Source of the DNA: Pirellulales bacterium
GTDB taxonomy: Bacteria; Planctomycetota; Planctomycetia; Pirellulales; JACPPG01
Assembly: GCA_036490175.1 (NCBI GenBank)
Contig: DASXEJ010000393.1
Span: 23,167-87,166 of the forward strand
DNA length: 64,000 bases
Direction: 5' to 3'
Of the stretch, positions 47,569-57,080 are shown in pieces. Within the stretch, counting starts at the first letter, position 1, and every line of letters begins with the position of its first letter. The notes under the pieces are model-generated. The model made no database searches. It was not told the DNA's origin and worked only from the letters and a program-made list of their open reading frames with translations. Both the position numbers and the translations under genes were made by a program.

Positions 47569-50367
47569 CTAACTGCGCAATCGTGCTTCGATTTCCACCC
47601 ACTCAAACGCCGCGACGTCGATCGTGACACAATCTCCGGCGACGGGCAACTCGGCCAGTGTCTCGCCCCGAAAATTAAGATGTCGTGCGTTCGCCACATC
47701 GCGCGGGGCGCGCAGTTGGACTCGCCCGGCAAGACCTTCGGTTTCGAGTAGTCGCACGCGAAACCCTCCGGTCTGTTCAGCGGTGCTCAATTTCGACCAG
47801 TGCGTGGCCACGACGTTCTTCGCATCGACATGGAACAGCCAATTCGTTGTGTGGGGTCCCGCCGGACGCGCTGCCGGTGCCACGCACACAACCGGTTGCA
47901 GCAGATCCAACGCCTGTTGCAATGGGTGCGCAATATCCAAGCCCACGCCGTAACGAAAATGTCGCTGTGTCTCGCCCTCCACCGCCAGCAGAGTATCGAG
48001 CATGCGTGGCCCCGAGCGACGATGATAGGGCAGGGCGCCCGTCAAGATCGTCGTACGGCTGCGCGCCGTGCCGATCTCGAGGTAATTGGGCGCTTCCAAG
48101 CGCTTGGCCTCGGTGAGTTGCCGCGCCCCGCCGACGTCGCGATAAAGCTCTGCCGCGACGTCAGGCCAAGCGAATCTTACCGCATAGTACGATTCCCAAG
48201 GATCGCCCATGACCGGCTGATCGAGTTCCAACTCGGTATCGACGACCAGCACGCGCGCCCCCCGCGCCAGTTGATAACGTTGCACGAAGCGGGCCAGCGC
48301 CTTTCCCTGGCGATCGATGAGTTGGCCGTGACTTTTGATTTCTCCTAGTGCCATCCCATTGTGCGTTGTCTCGATCCCGTCGGCTTTCATCTCGGCATAT
48401 TCTGCCCCATCGTCAGGATCGCGCCAGATATCGCCCGGCTTGGGCTTCGGACCGGGCGTGCGAAATGCCAACTGGCTTGCCAGGCGGTTTCCCCGCTGGC
48501 CGAGGTCGTAGATCGCTTGCACGCCGCCCGAGGCGGGGCTGATCTCGACGCGTAGGAACTCGTTGGCGAGCGTATTCTCCTGAACGATTGTTTTCGTCCC
48601 TTTTTTCGTCGCGGCAGCAGACCCGCCTGGGGCAAGCCAGCAGAATCCCATGCCAGGCGTGTCGGCAACCACGAATCGTCGGCCGGCCGATTCCTGTGCT
48701 GCGACCACGGCACCTTCGACGGCCGGCAGCGCGGACAAGGCCGTCACATCGACCAGGCTGCGCTGCGCATAGCTTTGCGGGTTCACCAGCAAGAGGCCCG
48801 TGGCGTCGGTACCGCGCGGGGCGAGCGCGCCGGCCAACCGTCGACCCGCTGCAATTTGCCGCCGCTCGAGTTCATCCAAAGGGGCGTCGCTCGACGCGCT
48901 TGGCCCCTCGTGCGTTTCGCCCGCCGGGGCACCCACCATGTCGGCCAGCATGTGCAGGGTGTTCGTCGCGCATTGCCGGGCTTGCTGAAGGTGTTTGCCT
49001 GCCAGTCCGGAAATGGGGGACGATTCGTGATGTGCCACGGCCTGGCGCAGATAAGGTGCGCGGTAGCCGTCGGCTTTGAACTTGATAAGTTCGCCGGGGC
49101 TGGTCGTGTTGACGAAGTAATCATTCAGCGTGACGAACTTGCCGAGCACCGCGCCATAGGCGGCCATTCGTCTCAGGTCGCCATAGAAAGTGTCGGCCTG
49201 CGACGGCCAATGCGCGAAGACGATCGTGGCGACGTGATCCCGATCCATCGACTCGCCCAGTGTGCGCGGCAAACCCAAGAAGGTGTCGGCGCGGCTGGCA
49301 TCCAGCGGCAATCGCACCAGCGCGTCGATGGCGGAATAGTCGAGCCCCTCCCAACGCACTTTGCTTTGCGCGGCCGTGGCAAAGCGTCCATCGTCGAGCG
49401 TGGCGTGTACGGCGCCAATAAAGCCCAGTCGCGAGAGGATTTGCGGCAGCAACGGTGAGAGTCCGAACCGCCGCCTGCCATAGACGCGCGGCGCTTGCCC
49501 GAGCAGGTCCTCAAAGATCTTGGCACCGGTATGGAATTCGTCGAGCGTCTCTTCGATCGGCAGCAGCGGCAATTCACGCTCGGCGCGTTCGCCACCAACG
49601 AGTGTGACCGTCCCATGATCGAGCGCCATGCGCAGCGCGGCGAGCGTTTCGGGCGCAGCGTGCGCCAGGTGTGCCAGCGTATCCCCCGCGATCAGCAAGT
49701 TCTGCGGAACGTCGCTGGCGAATTGTCGGCGCAGCGACTCGCCGACTGTAGTCGGAGCCACCAGCGTCAAATCGACTAAAAACGCGTCGACGGGATAAAA
49801 ACGCTCGCGCGCTTCGACGAGCACCTCGAAGCTGTTCTGCAGGTGCCGCCGCGTGGCTTCGACATCCCCTGTCAGGCAAGCCCGGGCCGCGGCGAGGGCC
49901 TCGTTCTGCAAATGGACTTCGTCGATGTTGCTCATATAGCGCATTTGGCGCGTGAGCAATTCCACCGCCAGATAGCCGTAGCCCAGGGCCAGAAAATCGG
50001 CGGTCAGTTCGGGATCGAGATTCTCCTGTCGGTCGTCCAAGCCAGCCAAGGCGGCGGCCACGATTTCGTCACGGCGTTGTAATTTGCGGACGACATGCGC
50101 GCCTTCGCTCGTGGCTCGCGATGCCCAGCCGGCCAGCAACAAGGGCTCGCTGGTCGAGGGGATAACGATCAGCCGGCCGGACAGCGCGTCGGGCGGCCCG
50201 TCGGCCCGATACCAGGTCGGCAGCCGACCACAGGCGGCCAATAGCTGGGGGTGCCAGAGAGCCGACCAGGCGGCCAGCAACCCCTCGGCCGCCGCCCCCT
50301 CGTAGTGCGTGGGGAAGTCCTCCAGGCTGTGGCAGGGCAAGAGGACGCAAGCTTCTTCAAATTTCAT
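47569..50367 (-). CDS. GH38-like glycoside hydrolase (alpha-mannosidase-fold) protein
   Basis: A 932-residue protein without signal peptide, so probably cytosolic. The N-terminal half looks like a GH38/57-type (beta/alpha)7 barrel with segments such as GYGYLAVELLTRQM, RRRFGLSPLLPQILSRLGF and ATIVFAHWPSQADTFYGDLR. The C-terminal half resembles GH38 beta-sandwich domains, with ENTLANEFLRVEISPASGG and QVIYDL-like QAIYDLGQRGNRLASQL. I could not locate a certain catalytic nucleophile, so activity is uncertain. It precedes cmk in the same direction by 55 bases. An upstream extension to 50472 is not supported. Distant relatives are annotated as alpha-mannosidases. Confidence 0.72.
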   Translation of the reverse strand: MKFEEACVLLPCHSLEDFPTHYEGAAAEGLLAAWSALWHPQLLAACGRLPTWYRADGPPDALSGRLIVIPSTSEPLLLAGWASRATSEGAHVVRKLQRRDEIVAAALAGLDDRQENLDPELTADFLALGYGYLAVELLTRQMRYMSNIDEVHLQNEALAAARACLTGDVEATRRHLQNSFEVLVEARERFYPVDAFLVDLTLVAPTTVGESLRRQFASDVPQNLLIAGDTLAHLAHAAPETLAALRMALDHGTVTLVGGERAERELPLLPIEETLDEFHTGAKIFEDLLGQAPRVYGRRRFGLSPLLPQILSRLGFIGAVHATLDDGRFATAAQSKVRWEGLDYSAIDALVRLPLDASRADTFLGLPRTLGESMDRDHVATIVFAHWPSQADTFYGDLRRMAAYGAVLGKFVTLNDYFVNTTSPGELIKFKADGYRAPYLRQAVAHHESSPISGLAGKHLQQARQCATNTLHMLADMVGAPAGETHEGPSASSDAPLDELERRQIAAGRRLAGALAPRGTDATGLLLVNPQSYAQRSLVDVTALSALPAVEGAVVAAQESAGRRFVVADTPGMGFCWLAPGGSAAATKKGTKTIVQENTLANEFLRVEISPASGGVQAIYDLGQRGNRLASQLAFRTPGPKPKPGDIWRDPDDGAEYAEMKADGIETTHNGMALGEIKSHGQLIDRQGKALARFVQRYQLARGARVLVVDTELELDQPVMGDPWESYYAVRFAWPDVAAELYRDVGGARQLTEAKRLEAPNYLEIGTARSRTTILTGALPYHRRSGPRMLDTLLAVEGETQRHFRYGVGLDIAHPLQQALDLLQPVVCVAPAARPAGPHTTNWLFHVDAKNVVATHWSKLSTAEQTGGFRVRLLETEGLAGRVQLRAPRDVANARHLNFRGETLAELPVAGDCVTIDVAAFEWVEIEARLRS

Positions 50368-50719
50368 GGCGGACAGCGATGGAGGACGAGCCGAAATGGC
50401 GATCCGTAGGGGCACGTGCGGGGAAATCCACGATAGCCCGGGCAGCGTCGGAAGTCGAGTCGCCGAAGCCATCTCCGGCGCGGGGTGGGTGGCGGCCGAC
50501 CCGTCACCCGCGTTGGGCCCGACGCGAGCAATTACAAAATTCGCAGCCGACTCTTGCTCCGGCCTTTAATCTTGTTGACACTAGGAGATGTAAGTCAATA
50601 ATTGGACTTGGAATAGAGCTCGGCAGTCCCGCGCGTCACATCGAGACCTTTTTCAGGTCGAGGGCTGTCGGTTTCGCCATATTTTACCGCCGGGCGGATC
50701 AGAGCAAGGGATTACAGGA
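50368..50719. other. Divergent intergenic region upstream of the pilM-type locus
   Basis: About 350 bases between the GH38-like gene and the pilM-like gene. It contains the promoter-like element at 50575-50602 and no supported coding frame. Confidence 0.6.
50575..50602 (+). promoter_or_regulatory. Candidate sigma-70 promoter of the pilM-type operon
   Basis: TTGACA (50575-50580) and AATAAT (50597-50602) are 16 bases apart. The first hexamer is a perfect -35 consensus and the second matches TATAAT at five of six positions. The start of transcription would fall near 50609, leaving about a 110-base leader before the ATG at 50720. It is the best promoter-like element I found in the window. Confidence 0.6.
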
Positions 50720-53149
50720 ATGGCCAGAAGTGATGCCGTTTGGGGTATCGATATCGGCCAATGTGCGCTGAAGGCGTTGCGTTGTCGTCCGGGTGAAGAC
50801 GCGGCGCATGTCGTGGCCGATGCGTTCGACTACGTCGAGTATCCCAAGATTCTCAGTCAGCCGGAGTCCGATCCGGTCGCCTTGGTGCAGGAGGCACTGA
50901 CGCAGTTTCTGTCGCGCAACAGCGTGCGTGGTGATCGCGTGGCGGTATCGGTGCCAGGTCAAAACGGTCTGGCACGGTTCATCAAGCTGCCGCCGGTCGA
51001 GTCGAAGAAGATCCCGGACATCGTCAAGTACGAGGCGCGGCAGCAGATCCCCTTCGCTTTGGAAGACGTCGTCTGGGACTATCAGAAGATGGTCGGCGGC
51101 AGCGAGGAAGAAGGATTCGCACTCGAGACCGAGGTCGGTCTGTTCGCCATGAAGCGTGATCAGGTGTTTCGCGCTCTGAAGCCATTCACGGACGCGGGCA
51201 TTGAAGTCGACGTCGTGCAGTTGACGCCGCTCGCGCTATACAACTACGTCGCCTTCGACCAGATGCAGGATATGCCGGCGCCGGCCGACTACGATCCCGA
51301 CAATCCGCCCCCGTCGGTCGTGCTGTTGTCGCTAGGAACCGACTCGACCGATCTGGTGGTAACCAACGGGTTCCGCGTCTGGCAGCGCAGCGTGCCGATC
51401 GGCGGCAATCATTTCACCAAGGCGCTCACCAAGGAATTAAAGCTCACCTTTGCCACGGCCGAGCATTTGAAACGCAACGCGGCCAAGGCCGAGGACCCAA
51501 AGGCCCTGTTTCAGGCCATGCGTCCCGTCTTCAACGATCTGTTGACCGAGGTGCAGCGCTCGATCGGCTACTTCTCGAACATTGATCGCCGCGCCAAGAT
51601 CGGCCGCGTGATGGCCCTGGGCAATGCTATGAAGCTGCCCGGCTTGCAGCGTTACCTGGCGCAGAACTTGGGCTTCGAGTTTTCGCGCGTCGAGGATTTT
51701 CGCGGTCTTACCGGGCCGACGGTCGTCGACGCTCCGGCATTCAAGGAGAACTTGCTCAGCTTCGGCGTCTGTTACGGCCTTGCACTGCAAGGGCTCAAAG
51801 AAGCCAAGATCAAAACCAATTTGCTGCCGCGCGAGATCATGAAGGATCGTATGATTCGCGCCAAGAAGCCGTGGGCCGTGGGTGCCGCGGCCGCGCTGTT
51901 GTTAGGCTGCACGCTCAGTTATCTCGGCTACTGGCGCGTCTGGAATAGCGTACGCCTGAAAGACTATTTTGAGTCAGCCGTCAGCATGGCCGATGGCGTC
52001 GTCAAGAAAGCCAAGGGATTCGATTCGAGCTTTAACGAAGCGAAACAGAAGTACACCAAGACGGGCGACGTGGGGCAAAGCCTTATCCCTTCGGTCGATC
52101 GCCGCGAGCGATGGCTGGAAGTATGGAAGGCAATAAACCTCTGCCTGCCCGTCGACGAAGGAGAGCCGGCTGCCGACGTTACCAAGCGCAAGACGCTGAA
52201 CATCGTGTCGATCCAAGCCCAGCACATGGACGATGTCGCTCCTTGGTATACCTCGGTACAGAGTTTCGATCATGGAGTGCCGGTCGACGCACCGCCGCCG
52301 GCAGAACCAGTGGCAGCCGACCCCAACGATCCCAGTGCTCCTGCGGCCACGCCCGAGCCGGCGCCTGCCGCGGCGGCCGATGCGAGCGCTTCATCGACAG
52401 GACCGACCGGTGCCGGCTGGATCATTCAGCTGCGGGGCCACCACTTTCACAACGATCAGCGCGATCCCATCAATAGCAGCGAGAATTATGTCAAGAAAAC
52501 GCTGATCAAGAATCTCAAGGCCGGCAAGATTCCGCTCCCCGCAACAGACCGTGTCGCAGGCGGACCGGAAGAGATCGACATGACGAAGCTAGGCTTTGCC
52601 TTCCCCGTCGTGCTTCCTTCCGAGGGGCAATACTACCGCGTGGACTGGGATTACTCAGTCGACAAAGAAGACGAGGCAGGAGACGGCGCGGCCGAGGCTG
52701 TTGCGCCCACCAAGGGTGGCCAGGCCGTAAACCCGATCAAGCGCCGCCCTGCACCGCGGTGCGATTTCCTTGTTGAGTTGGTATGGCTCGACGAGCCGCC
52801 GAAAGAAGAGCCTGCGGCCGGAGCCGAAGAAGGCGCCGCGGCTACTGCGGAAGGCGCACCGCCCGCCGTCGCGCCGGCTGCACCCGCCGATGCGACTCCG
52901 GCTGAAACACCGCCGGCAGATGCCGTTCCCCCCGTCGAGGGCGCCGTACCTGCTGTCGAGGCGCCTGCGGCCGCGACGGAACCGAGCGACCAGCCCATGC
53001 CCCCCGCGGAGAACCCGCCGCCAGCCGCCGAAACGCCGGACGGCACGACGACACCTCCACCTGCGACCGACGCAGCCCCAGCGGGCACAGCCCCGGCCGC
53101 CCCGGCGACGGCCCCCGCGCCGCCGGCAGTTGCGCCACCGAACCCTTAG
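50720..53149 (+). CDS. PilM-type actin-like protein apparently fused to a PilN-like membrane segment
   Basis: An 809-residue protein. Residues 1-355 form a PilM-like actin-fold ATPase (GIDIGQCALKALRC, LLSLGTDSTDLVVTNG). It then carries NLLP at 367-370 within KTNLLPREIMKDR, which matches the conserved PilN N-terminal motif that PilM binds, followed directly by a single membrane helix (386-405, VGAAAALLLGCTLSYLGYW). The 400-residue remainder should be periplasmic and ends in a Pro/Ala/Glu-rich tail (from about residue 690). In typical systems PilM and PilN are separate proteins. The gene precedes two anchored unknowns by 15 bases and then a secretin, which suggests the inner-membrane platform of a type IV pilus/type II secretion-like machine. 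Confidence 0.85.
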   Translation: MARSDAVWGIDIGQCALKALRCRPGEDAAHVVADAFDYVEYPKILSQPESDPVALVQEALTQFLSRNSVRGDRVAVSVPGQNGLARFIKLPPVESKKIPDIVKYEARQQIPFALEDVVWDYQKMVGGSEEEGFALETEVGLFAMKRDQVFRALKPFTDAGIEVDVVQLTPLALYNYVAFDQMQDMPAPADYDPDNPPPSVVLLSLGTDSTDLVVTNGFRVWQRSVPIGGNHFTKALTKELKLTFATAEHLKRNAAKAEDPKALFQAMRPVFNDLLTEVQRSIGYFSNIDRRAKIGRVMALGNAMKLPGLQRYLAQNLGFEFSRVEDFRGLTGPTVVDAPAFKENLLSFGVCYGLALQGLKEAKIKTNLLPREIMKDRMIRAKKPWAVGAAAALLLGCTLSYLGYWRVWNSVRLKDYFESAVSMADGVVKKAKGFDSSFNEAKQKYTKTGDVGQSLIPSVDRRERWLEVWKAINLCLPVDEGEPAADVTKRKTLNIVSIQAQHMDDVAPWYTSVQSFDHGVPVDAPPPAEPVAADPNDPSAPAATPEPAPAAAADASASSTGPTGAGWIIQLRGHHFHNDQRDPINSSENYVKKTLIKNLKAGKIPLPATDRVAGGPEEIDMTKLGFAFPVVLPSEGQYYRVDWDYSVDKEDEAGDGAAEAVAPTKGGQAVNPIKRRPAPRCDFLVELVWLDEPPKEEPAAGAEEGAAATAEGAPPAVAPAAPADATPAETPPADAVPPVEGAVPAVEAPAAATEPSDQPMPPAENPPPAAETPDGTTTPPPATDAAPAGTAPAAPATAPAPPAVAPPNP

Positions 53150-53164
53150 TCCAGGCACGCCACT

Positions 53165-54643
53165 ATGGATCAGGTCAAAGTCTATCTTCGCCTGCTTAAG
53201 AAGCATCACTTCTGGGTGCTGTGCTCGATTGCTGCGATAATAGGTTTCCTCTGCTGGTGGTCGGGAACGAACAGCGTTGCGAATGAGACCAAAAGCAACG
53301 AAGGAATTGTCAAAGGGTCTGATAGTGCGCTATCGGGCGTCGACAAAGAATCGCGCCCTCCCAACGGCAGCTTTTCCGCGGGGGTTGCCGCCCGTGATGA
53401 TGAGCTGAAGCAGAAGGTGCTCGCCGAGTGGAAGCAGCGCTATGACGAGCAGCAAAAGCTGTTCAGCTGGCCCGCGGATGTCGCCGAAGATATGGCGAGA
53501 CTCAAGCCCGACTCGCCGATTGGGGACACTGTTCGTCGACTTTACAAGAATTTGGTTTTTCCCAAGGTGCTGGTCGACAAAGTTTTTCTTACGGCCGACT
53601 ATCGACGGCCGGTCGAGGTACCCTCGGAGGAAGAGCCTGCGACCGAAGGCGAGGCAAAACCTGCCGCGGATGCGGCACCCGGCAGATCGCTGGCTGCGGC
53701 TGCGACCAGCGGCCCCACGATCGAGATGGAAGGGTTGGTTGTGTGGAACCCGGCGCATCGAGCGGCGCTCGAGCAGCGTTACAACTTCAAAGCCAATCCA
53801 GCGACTCCCACAACTATGAGCATCCGCTTGGCGCAGGAAGATGTGTGGATGCTGGAGAATCTTGCCAAAGTCATTCGGCAGACCAACGAGGGAGCTTTGG
53901 ACATTATCGCGGTGCCCATCAAGCGCATCGACACGCTCGAGATCGCACAGTGGGCAATTAACGACGCGGTGGCCGGTAGTCCCAGAGTTTTTGTCGAAAA
54001 AACGGATGGCGGGGGCACGTCTGCCGCCGGAATGGGAGCAGCCAGTTTAAGTGCCGGCGGGACAGCGGGGCCAGAGGTTGCAGCCGACGCTTCGCAGGAG
54101 GAAAAGGAAAAAGCCTCGGACGAAGAACTGCTGAACGGTCGCTACATCGGCGATACCGGCGTGCCTTTGACGGCAGCCGAGCAACCGTATGCGGAATTCC
54201 GGCTGATGTTTGTCCGCATGCGCGTCGTCATTGACCAGCGGAAAATTCCCCAATTGCTGGTGAATTGCGCCAACGCTCCCATTCCCATCGAAGTCGTCCG
54301 CTGCACCATGTTCGATCCACTTGTATCCTCGGGGGGAACCCCCGGTGCCAGCCCGGCGGCCGGTGGTGGACTACGCGGTATGGGAGGCGGCGGGGCGGGG
54401 CCACAGCCGGCCCAGCAGAACGCCGGCGGAGGAAAGAACGACGACATCGAGCCCAACCCCCAGGATGTGACGTTCGAGGTCTGCGGCTTGGTGCAACTCT
54501 ATAATCCTCCGGATGAGACCAAGCTAGGCACCGGCACAGCAGCCGATCCGGGCAAACGCCCCAACGGCGTGCCCACAGCCGGGGTAAAAACACCAAGAAA
54601 CTTTATTGGCTCGACGACTGGTGGTGCGGGAGGCCTGCGATAG
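53165..54643 (+). CDS. Membrane-anchored protein of the PilM-secretin locus (PilO-like position)
   Basis: A 492-residue protein with an N-terminal anchor (HHFWVLCSIAAIIGFLCWW) and a large exported body. A charged helical stretch (DELKQKVLAEWKQRYDEQQK) and a later LLVNCANAPIPIEVVR segment are visible, followed by Gly/Pro-rich tail sequence (GGLRGMGGGGAGPQPA). I do not recognise a family by motif. Its place after a PilMN-like gene and its single anchored helix agree with a PilO-type role, but this is inference from position only. Confidence 0.72.
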   Translation: MDQVKVYLRLLKKHHFWVLCSIAAIIGFLCWWSGTNSVANETKSNEGIVKGSDSALSGVDKESRPPNGSFSAGVAARDDELKQKVLAEWKQRYDEQQKLFSWPADVAEDMARLKPDSPIGDTVRRLYKNLVFPKVLVDKVFLTADYRRPVEVPSEEEPATEGEAKPAADAAPGRSLAAAATSGPTIEMEGLVVWNPAHRAALEQRYNFKANPATPTTMSIRLAQEDVWMLENLAKVIRQTNEGALDIIAVPIKRIDTLEIAQWAINDAVAGSPRVFVEKTDGGGTSAAGMGAASLSAGGTAGPEVAADASQEEKEKASDEELLNGRYIGDTGVPLTAAEQPYAEFRLMFVRMRVVIDQRKIPQLLVNCANAPIPIEVVRCTMFDPLVSSGGTPGASPAAGGGLRGMGGGGAGPQPAQQNAGGGKNDDIEPNPQDVTFEVCGLVQLYNPPDETKLGTGTAADPGKRPNGVPTAGVKTPRNFIGSTTGGAGGLR

Positions 54644-54732
54644 TCCAGCTGCCTCTGTGATGTGATCGAGTCTAGGCAATGACTTGTCGGGGTTCAACGG
54701 GATCGGGCGCGGCGCAGGAGTGAGAGCAGATT

Positions 54733-56559
54733 ATGAAATTCAAAATTAAGAAGATCGACAAAGCGCAGGCCGTCGAACTGCTTTCGGCGCACGTGGAGAA
54801 GGCGGTCTTCGGGGTCTTCATTCTCGGCTTCCTGATGTTTTTCGTGGGCGCCCTGAAACAGAGCCCGTATCCCAAGACACCCCTGCAACTCAACGGTGAT
54901 GCGCAACGCGTCAGCAGCAAGGTCGATAGCTCGACATTCGATCCTGCGACCGACGTGCCGGTCGTCAAAGATCTGCCCAAGGCCGAGGAGGTCGCGGCGA
55001 GGTGGGATACGCGCGAGTCGTGGAACCGGCCGATCTCGGACAGCAAAAAACGCCGCCCCGAGCCTAAGTATCTGGCCCTGCAAGACGTACACGTGGCCAC
55101 AGGCTACGGCGCGATTCCTATTCGTGTTGCCAACGACGATCCTGCTGCCGCTGCCGCCGTCGCCCCGCGCGCTGCTGCGGCACCGCCACCCGGCGGCGGG
55201 CTTGAGGAACTAAAGCGCAACGCGGGACGTGGTGGCTTAGGAGCGGGGGCCCGGCCCGGCGGCCTTGGCGCTCCCGGCTTAGGCGGCGCCCCTGCAGCCG
55301 CGGCACCCAGTGGCAGCACGCTCAAGGGCATGCAATGGGCCGTCATCACGGGGTTGGTACCATTTGCCAATCAGTTGAAGGAGTATCGGAGCGCTTTTCG
55401 TGACGTGCGCTATGCCAATGATCAGCTGGATTTTCCCCAATACGATTCGTTCGAAATTGAGCGGGCCGAGGTTTTGCCCGATAGCGCCGCGGTTGACGAT
55501 GCGAAGATGAAATGGGTGGTCATCGATCGCAAACGCACCGCTGATCTGGAAGCGACGTTTACTCAAACGGGCACCGATCCCGTCGATCCGGTGTTTGAAG
55601 ATCCGGCGATCTGCCGGCCGCTCCCCTACATCAACGGAAAAGAACATGACAAGTCCGTGGCGCATCCCAAGATTCCAGTAGGCGCGCAGAATCTAGGAGC
55701 GGGGCAGGCCAACGTTGTCGGAGCCCGCGCGGCGCCCGCTGCGGGTGTTGGTCTGCGCGCGGTGGCGGCTGGAGCTGCGGGGCGTAATGGTCTTATGGGT
55801 AGCCTGGGCGGCGCTCGGGCAGAAAGTGTGCAGACGGGTCCAAAAGTCGAATATAAGCTGTTCCGCTTCTTCGATTACACCGTACATCCGGGTAAATCGT
55901 ACAGGTATCGTGTCAAACTGGTGCTGGCCAATCCCAACTACAAAGTCGCGCAGCAGTACTTGGCGAATGGCCAGTCGACCAAGGGGCCCACGAGAGATGC
56001 TGCTTGGAGTGAGATTTCGCCAGAAGTGGCGATTCCGCGCGGATTCAGCTTGCTAGCCGGTGGCGTGAAAAAAGCGAGTGGACTAGCCGAGCAGAAGATT
56101 GAAGTGCTGGTACGGATGTGGGATCCGAAGGAAGCTGTCGACGCTTCGCGCGTGGCCGAGCTGATTCGCGGTCAGGTCGCCAATTTTCCGACCGAAGACA
56201 CCCCCATCGAATTCAACCTCGTCAAGCCGATCACATTCAAGACCGACACGCTGGTATTGGACATGACCGGGGGAGATTCCATTCCCAACGCAACGCGAAC
56301 CAAGGGGCCTGGTCAATTGTTGGTGATGGAACCTGGCGGTCGGCTGGCCGTGAAGAGCGAGTTAGCGGATTTAGATACGTATGAGAGCACCAAGGTCCGA
56401 TTGAAAGAGTTGAAAGACCAGCAGGACGCCGCTAAGTCCACGGATTCCGCGGAAGAAGCGGATGACAAGCCGAAGAAGAAAAAGAAGACCGAGGCCGCCG
56501 GTGGCGGCGGCTTGCGCGGCGCCGCCGAAGCGGCGGGCAAGGGCCGGCGGAATCCGTAG
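54733..56559 (+). CDS. Second membrane-anchored protein of the PilM-secretin locus
   Basis: A 608-residue protein with a short basic cytosolic N-terminus (MKFKIKKIDKAQAVELL) and a single transmembrane helix (27-43, VFGVFILGFLMFFVGAL). The exported part has a Gly/Ala/Pro-rich linker (~135-195) and then folded-looking segments (ITGLVPFANQLKEYRSAFRD, FRFFDYTVHPGKSYRYRVKL). It ends in a Lys-rich stretch (KPKKKKKTEAAG) and a Gly/Ala tail. No family is recognised. It begins 89 bases after the preceding gene. Position suggests part of the same inner-membrane platform. Confidence 0.72.
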   Translation: MKFKIKKIDKAQAVELLSAHVEKAVFGVFILGFLMFFVGALKQSPYPKTPLQLNGDAQRVSSKVDSSTFDPATDVPVVKDLPKAEEVAARWDTRESWNRPISDSKKRRPEPKYLALQDVHVATGYGAIPIRVANDDPAAAAAVAPRAAAAPPPGGGLEELKRNAGRGGLGAGARPGGLGAPGLGGAPAAAAPSGSTLKGMQWAVITGLVPFANQLKEYRSAFRDVRYANDQLDFPQYDSFEIERAEVLPDSAAVDDAKMKWVVIDRKRTADLEATFTQTGTDPVDPVFEDPAICRPLPYINGKEHDKSVAHPKIPVGAQNLGAGQANVVGARAAPAAGVGLRAVAAGAAGRNGLMGSLGGARAESVQTGPKVEYKLFRFFDYTVHPGKSYRYRVKLVLANPNYKVAQQYLANGQSTKGPTRDAAWSEISPEVAIPRGFSLLAGGVKKASGLAEQKIEVLVRMWDPKEAVDASRVAELIRGQVANFPTEDTPIEFNLVKPITFKTDTLVLDMTGGDSIPNATRTKGPGQLLVMEPGGRLAVKSELADLDTYESTKVRLKELKDQQDAAKSTDSAEEADDKPKKKKKTEAAGGGGLRGAAEAAGKGRRNP

Positions 56560-57080
56560 TAATGCAAGTTTCTCTTGAAAGCGTGTCGCGCCACCGGGTG
56601 GTAATCTGCAGCGTGCTTTCGGGCCGCTAATGCGGCGCCCGCTTGTGCTGTCGCTTACTGCAGGCGCCCGCGGTCGCTTCGCAGCAGCAATATCAGGGCG
56701 GCTCGGGGGCGGGGACTGTCATCCGCGTCCCTCTCATTCTTCGCCACTCTTCCTGGTGGCTCTGTCTTGCCCGGACCATCAGCTTGCTTTGCTAGCATGC
56801 GGCGCTAGCGGGGTCCGCGAAATTCCGCGTTACGGCCTGTTTTGATTCAAGTGATATTGACCGCCAACCGGCCTGCGGGTACTTAACCGCCTCTCTTCTT
56901 CCGAGTTCAAGTTCCATGTCAGTCTGCGAGCCACGGCTCACCGCGGTGGCTCATTGTCCGAGCATACGATTACGCTGGTTATGCACCGGCCAAGGTGCTG
57001 GTCGGCCTTAGCTAACCAGCGATGTTGTAAATCGGCGCAGCAACTTAGCCGCCCCCGTTCCCGATCATTCGGCGTTCAAA
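56560..57080. other. Intergenic region upstream of the secretin gene
   Basis: About 520 bases between the second anchored gene and the secretin gene. I see no convincing coding frame on either strand and no strong terminator. The secretin may have its own promoter here. Confidence 0.5.

Noticed and set aside
52800..53140. Ala/Pro/Glu-rich C-terminal run of the PilM-type protein as a repeat or mobile insertion
   Set aside because: It is in-frame low-complexity tail sequence, with no flanking repeats, and similar tails occur on the neighbouring proteins.
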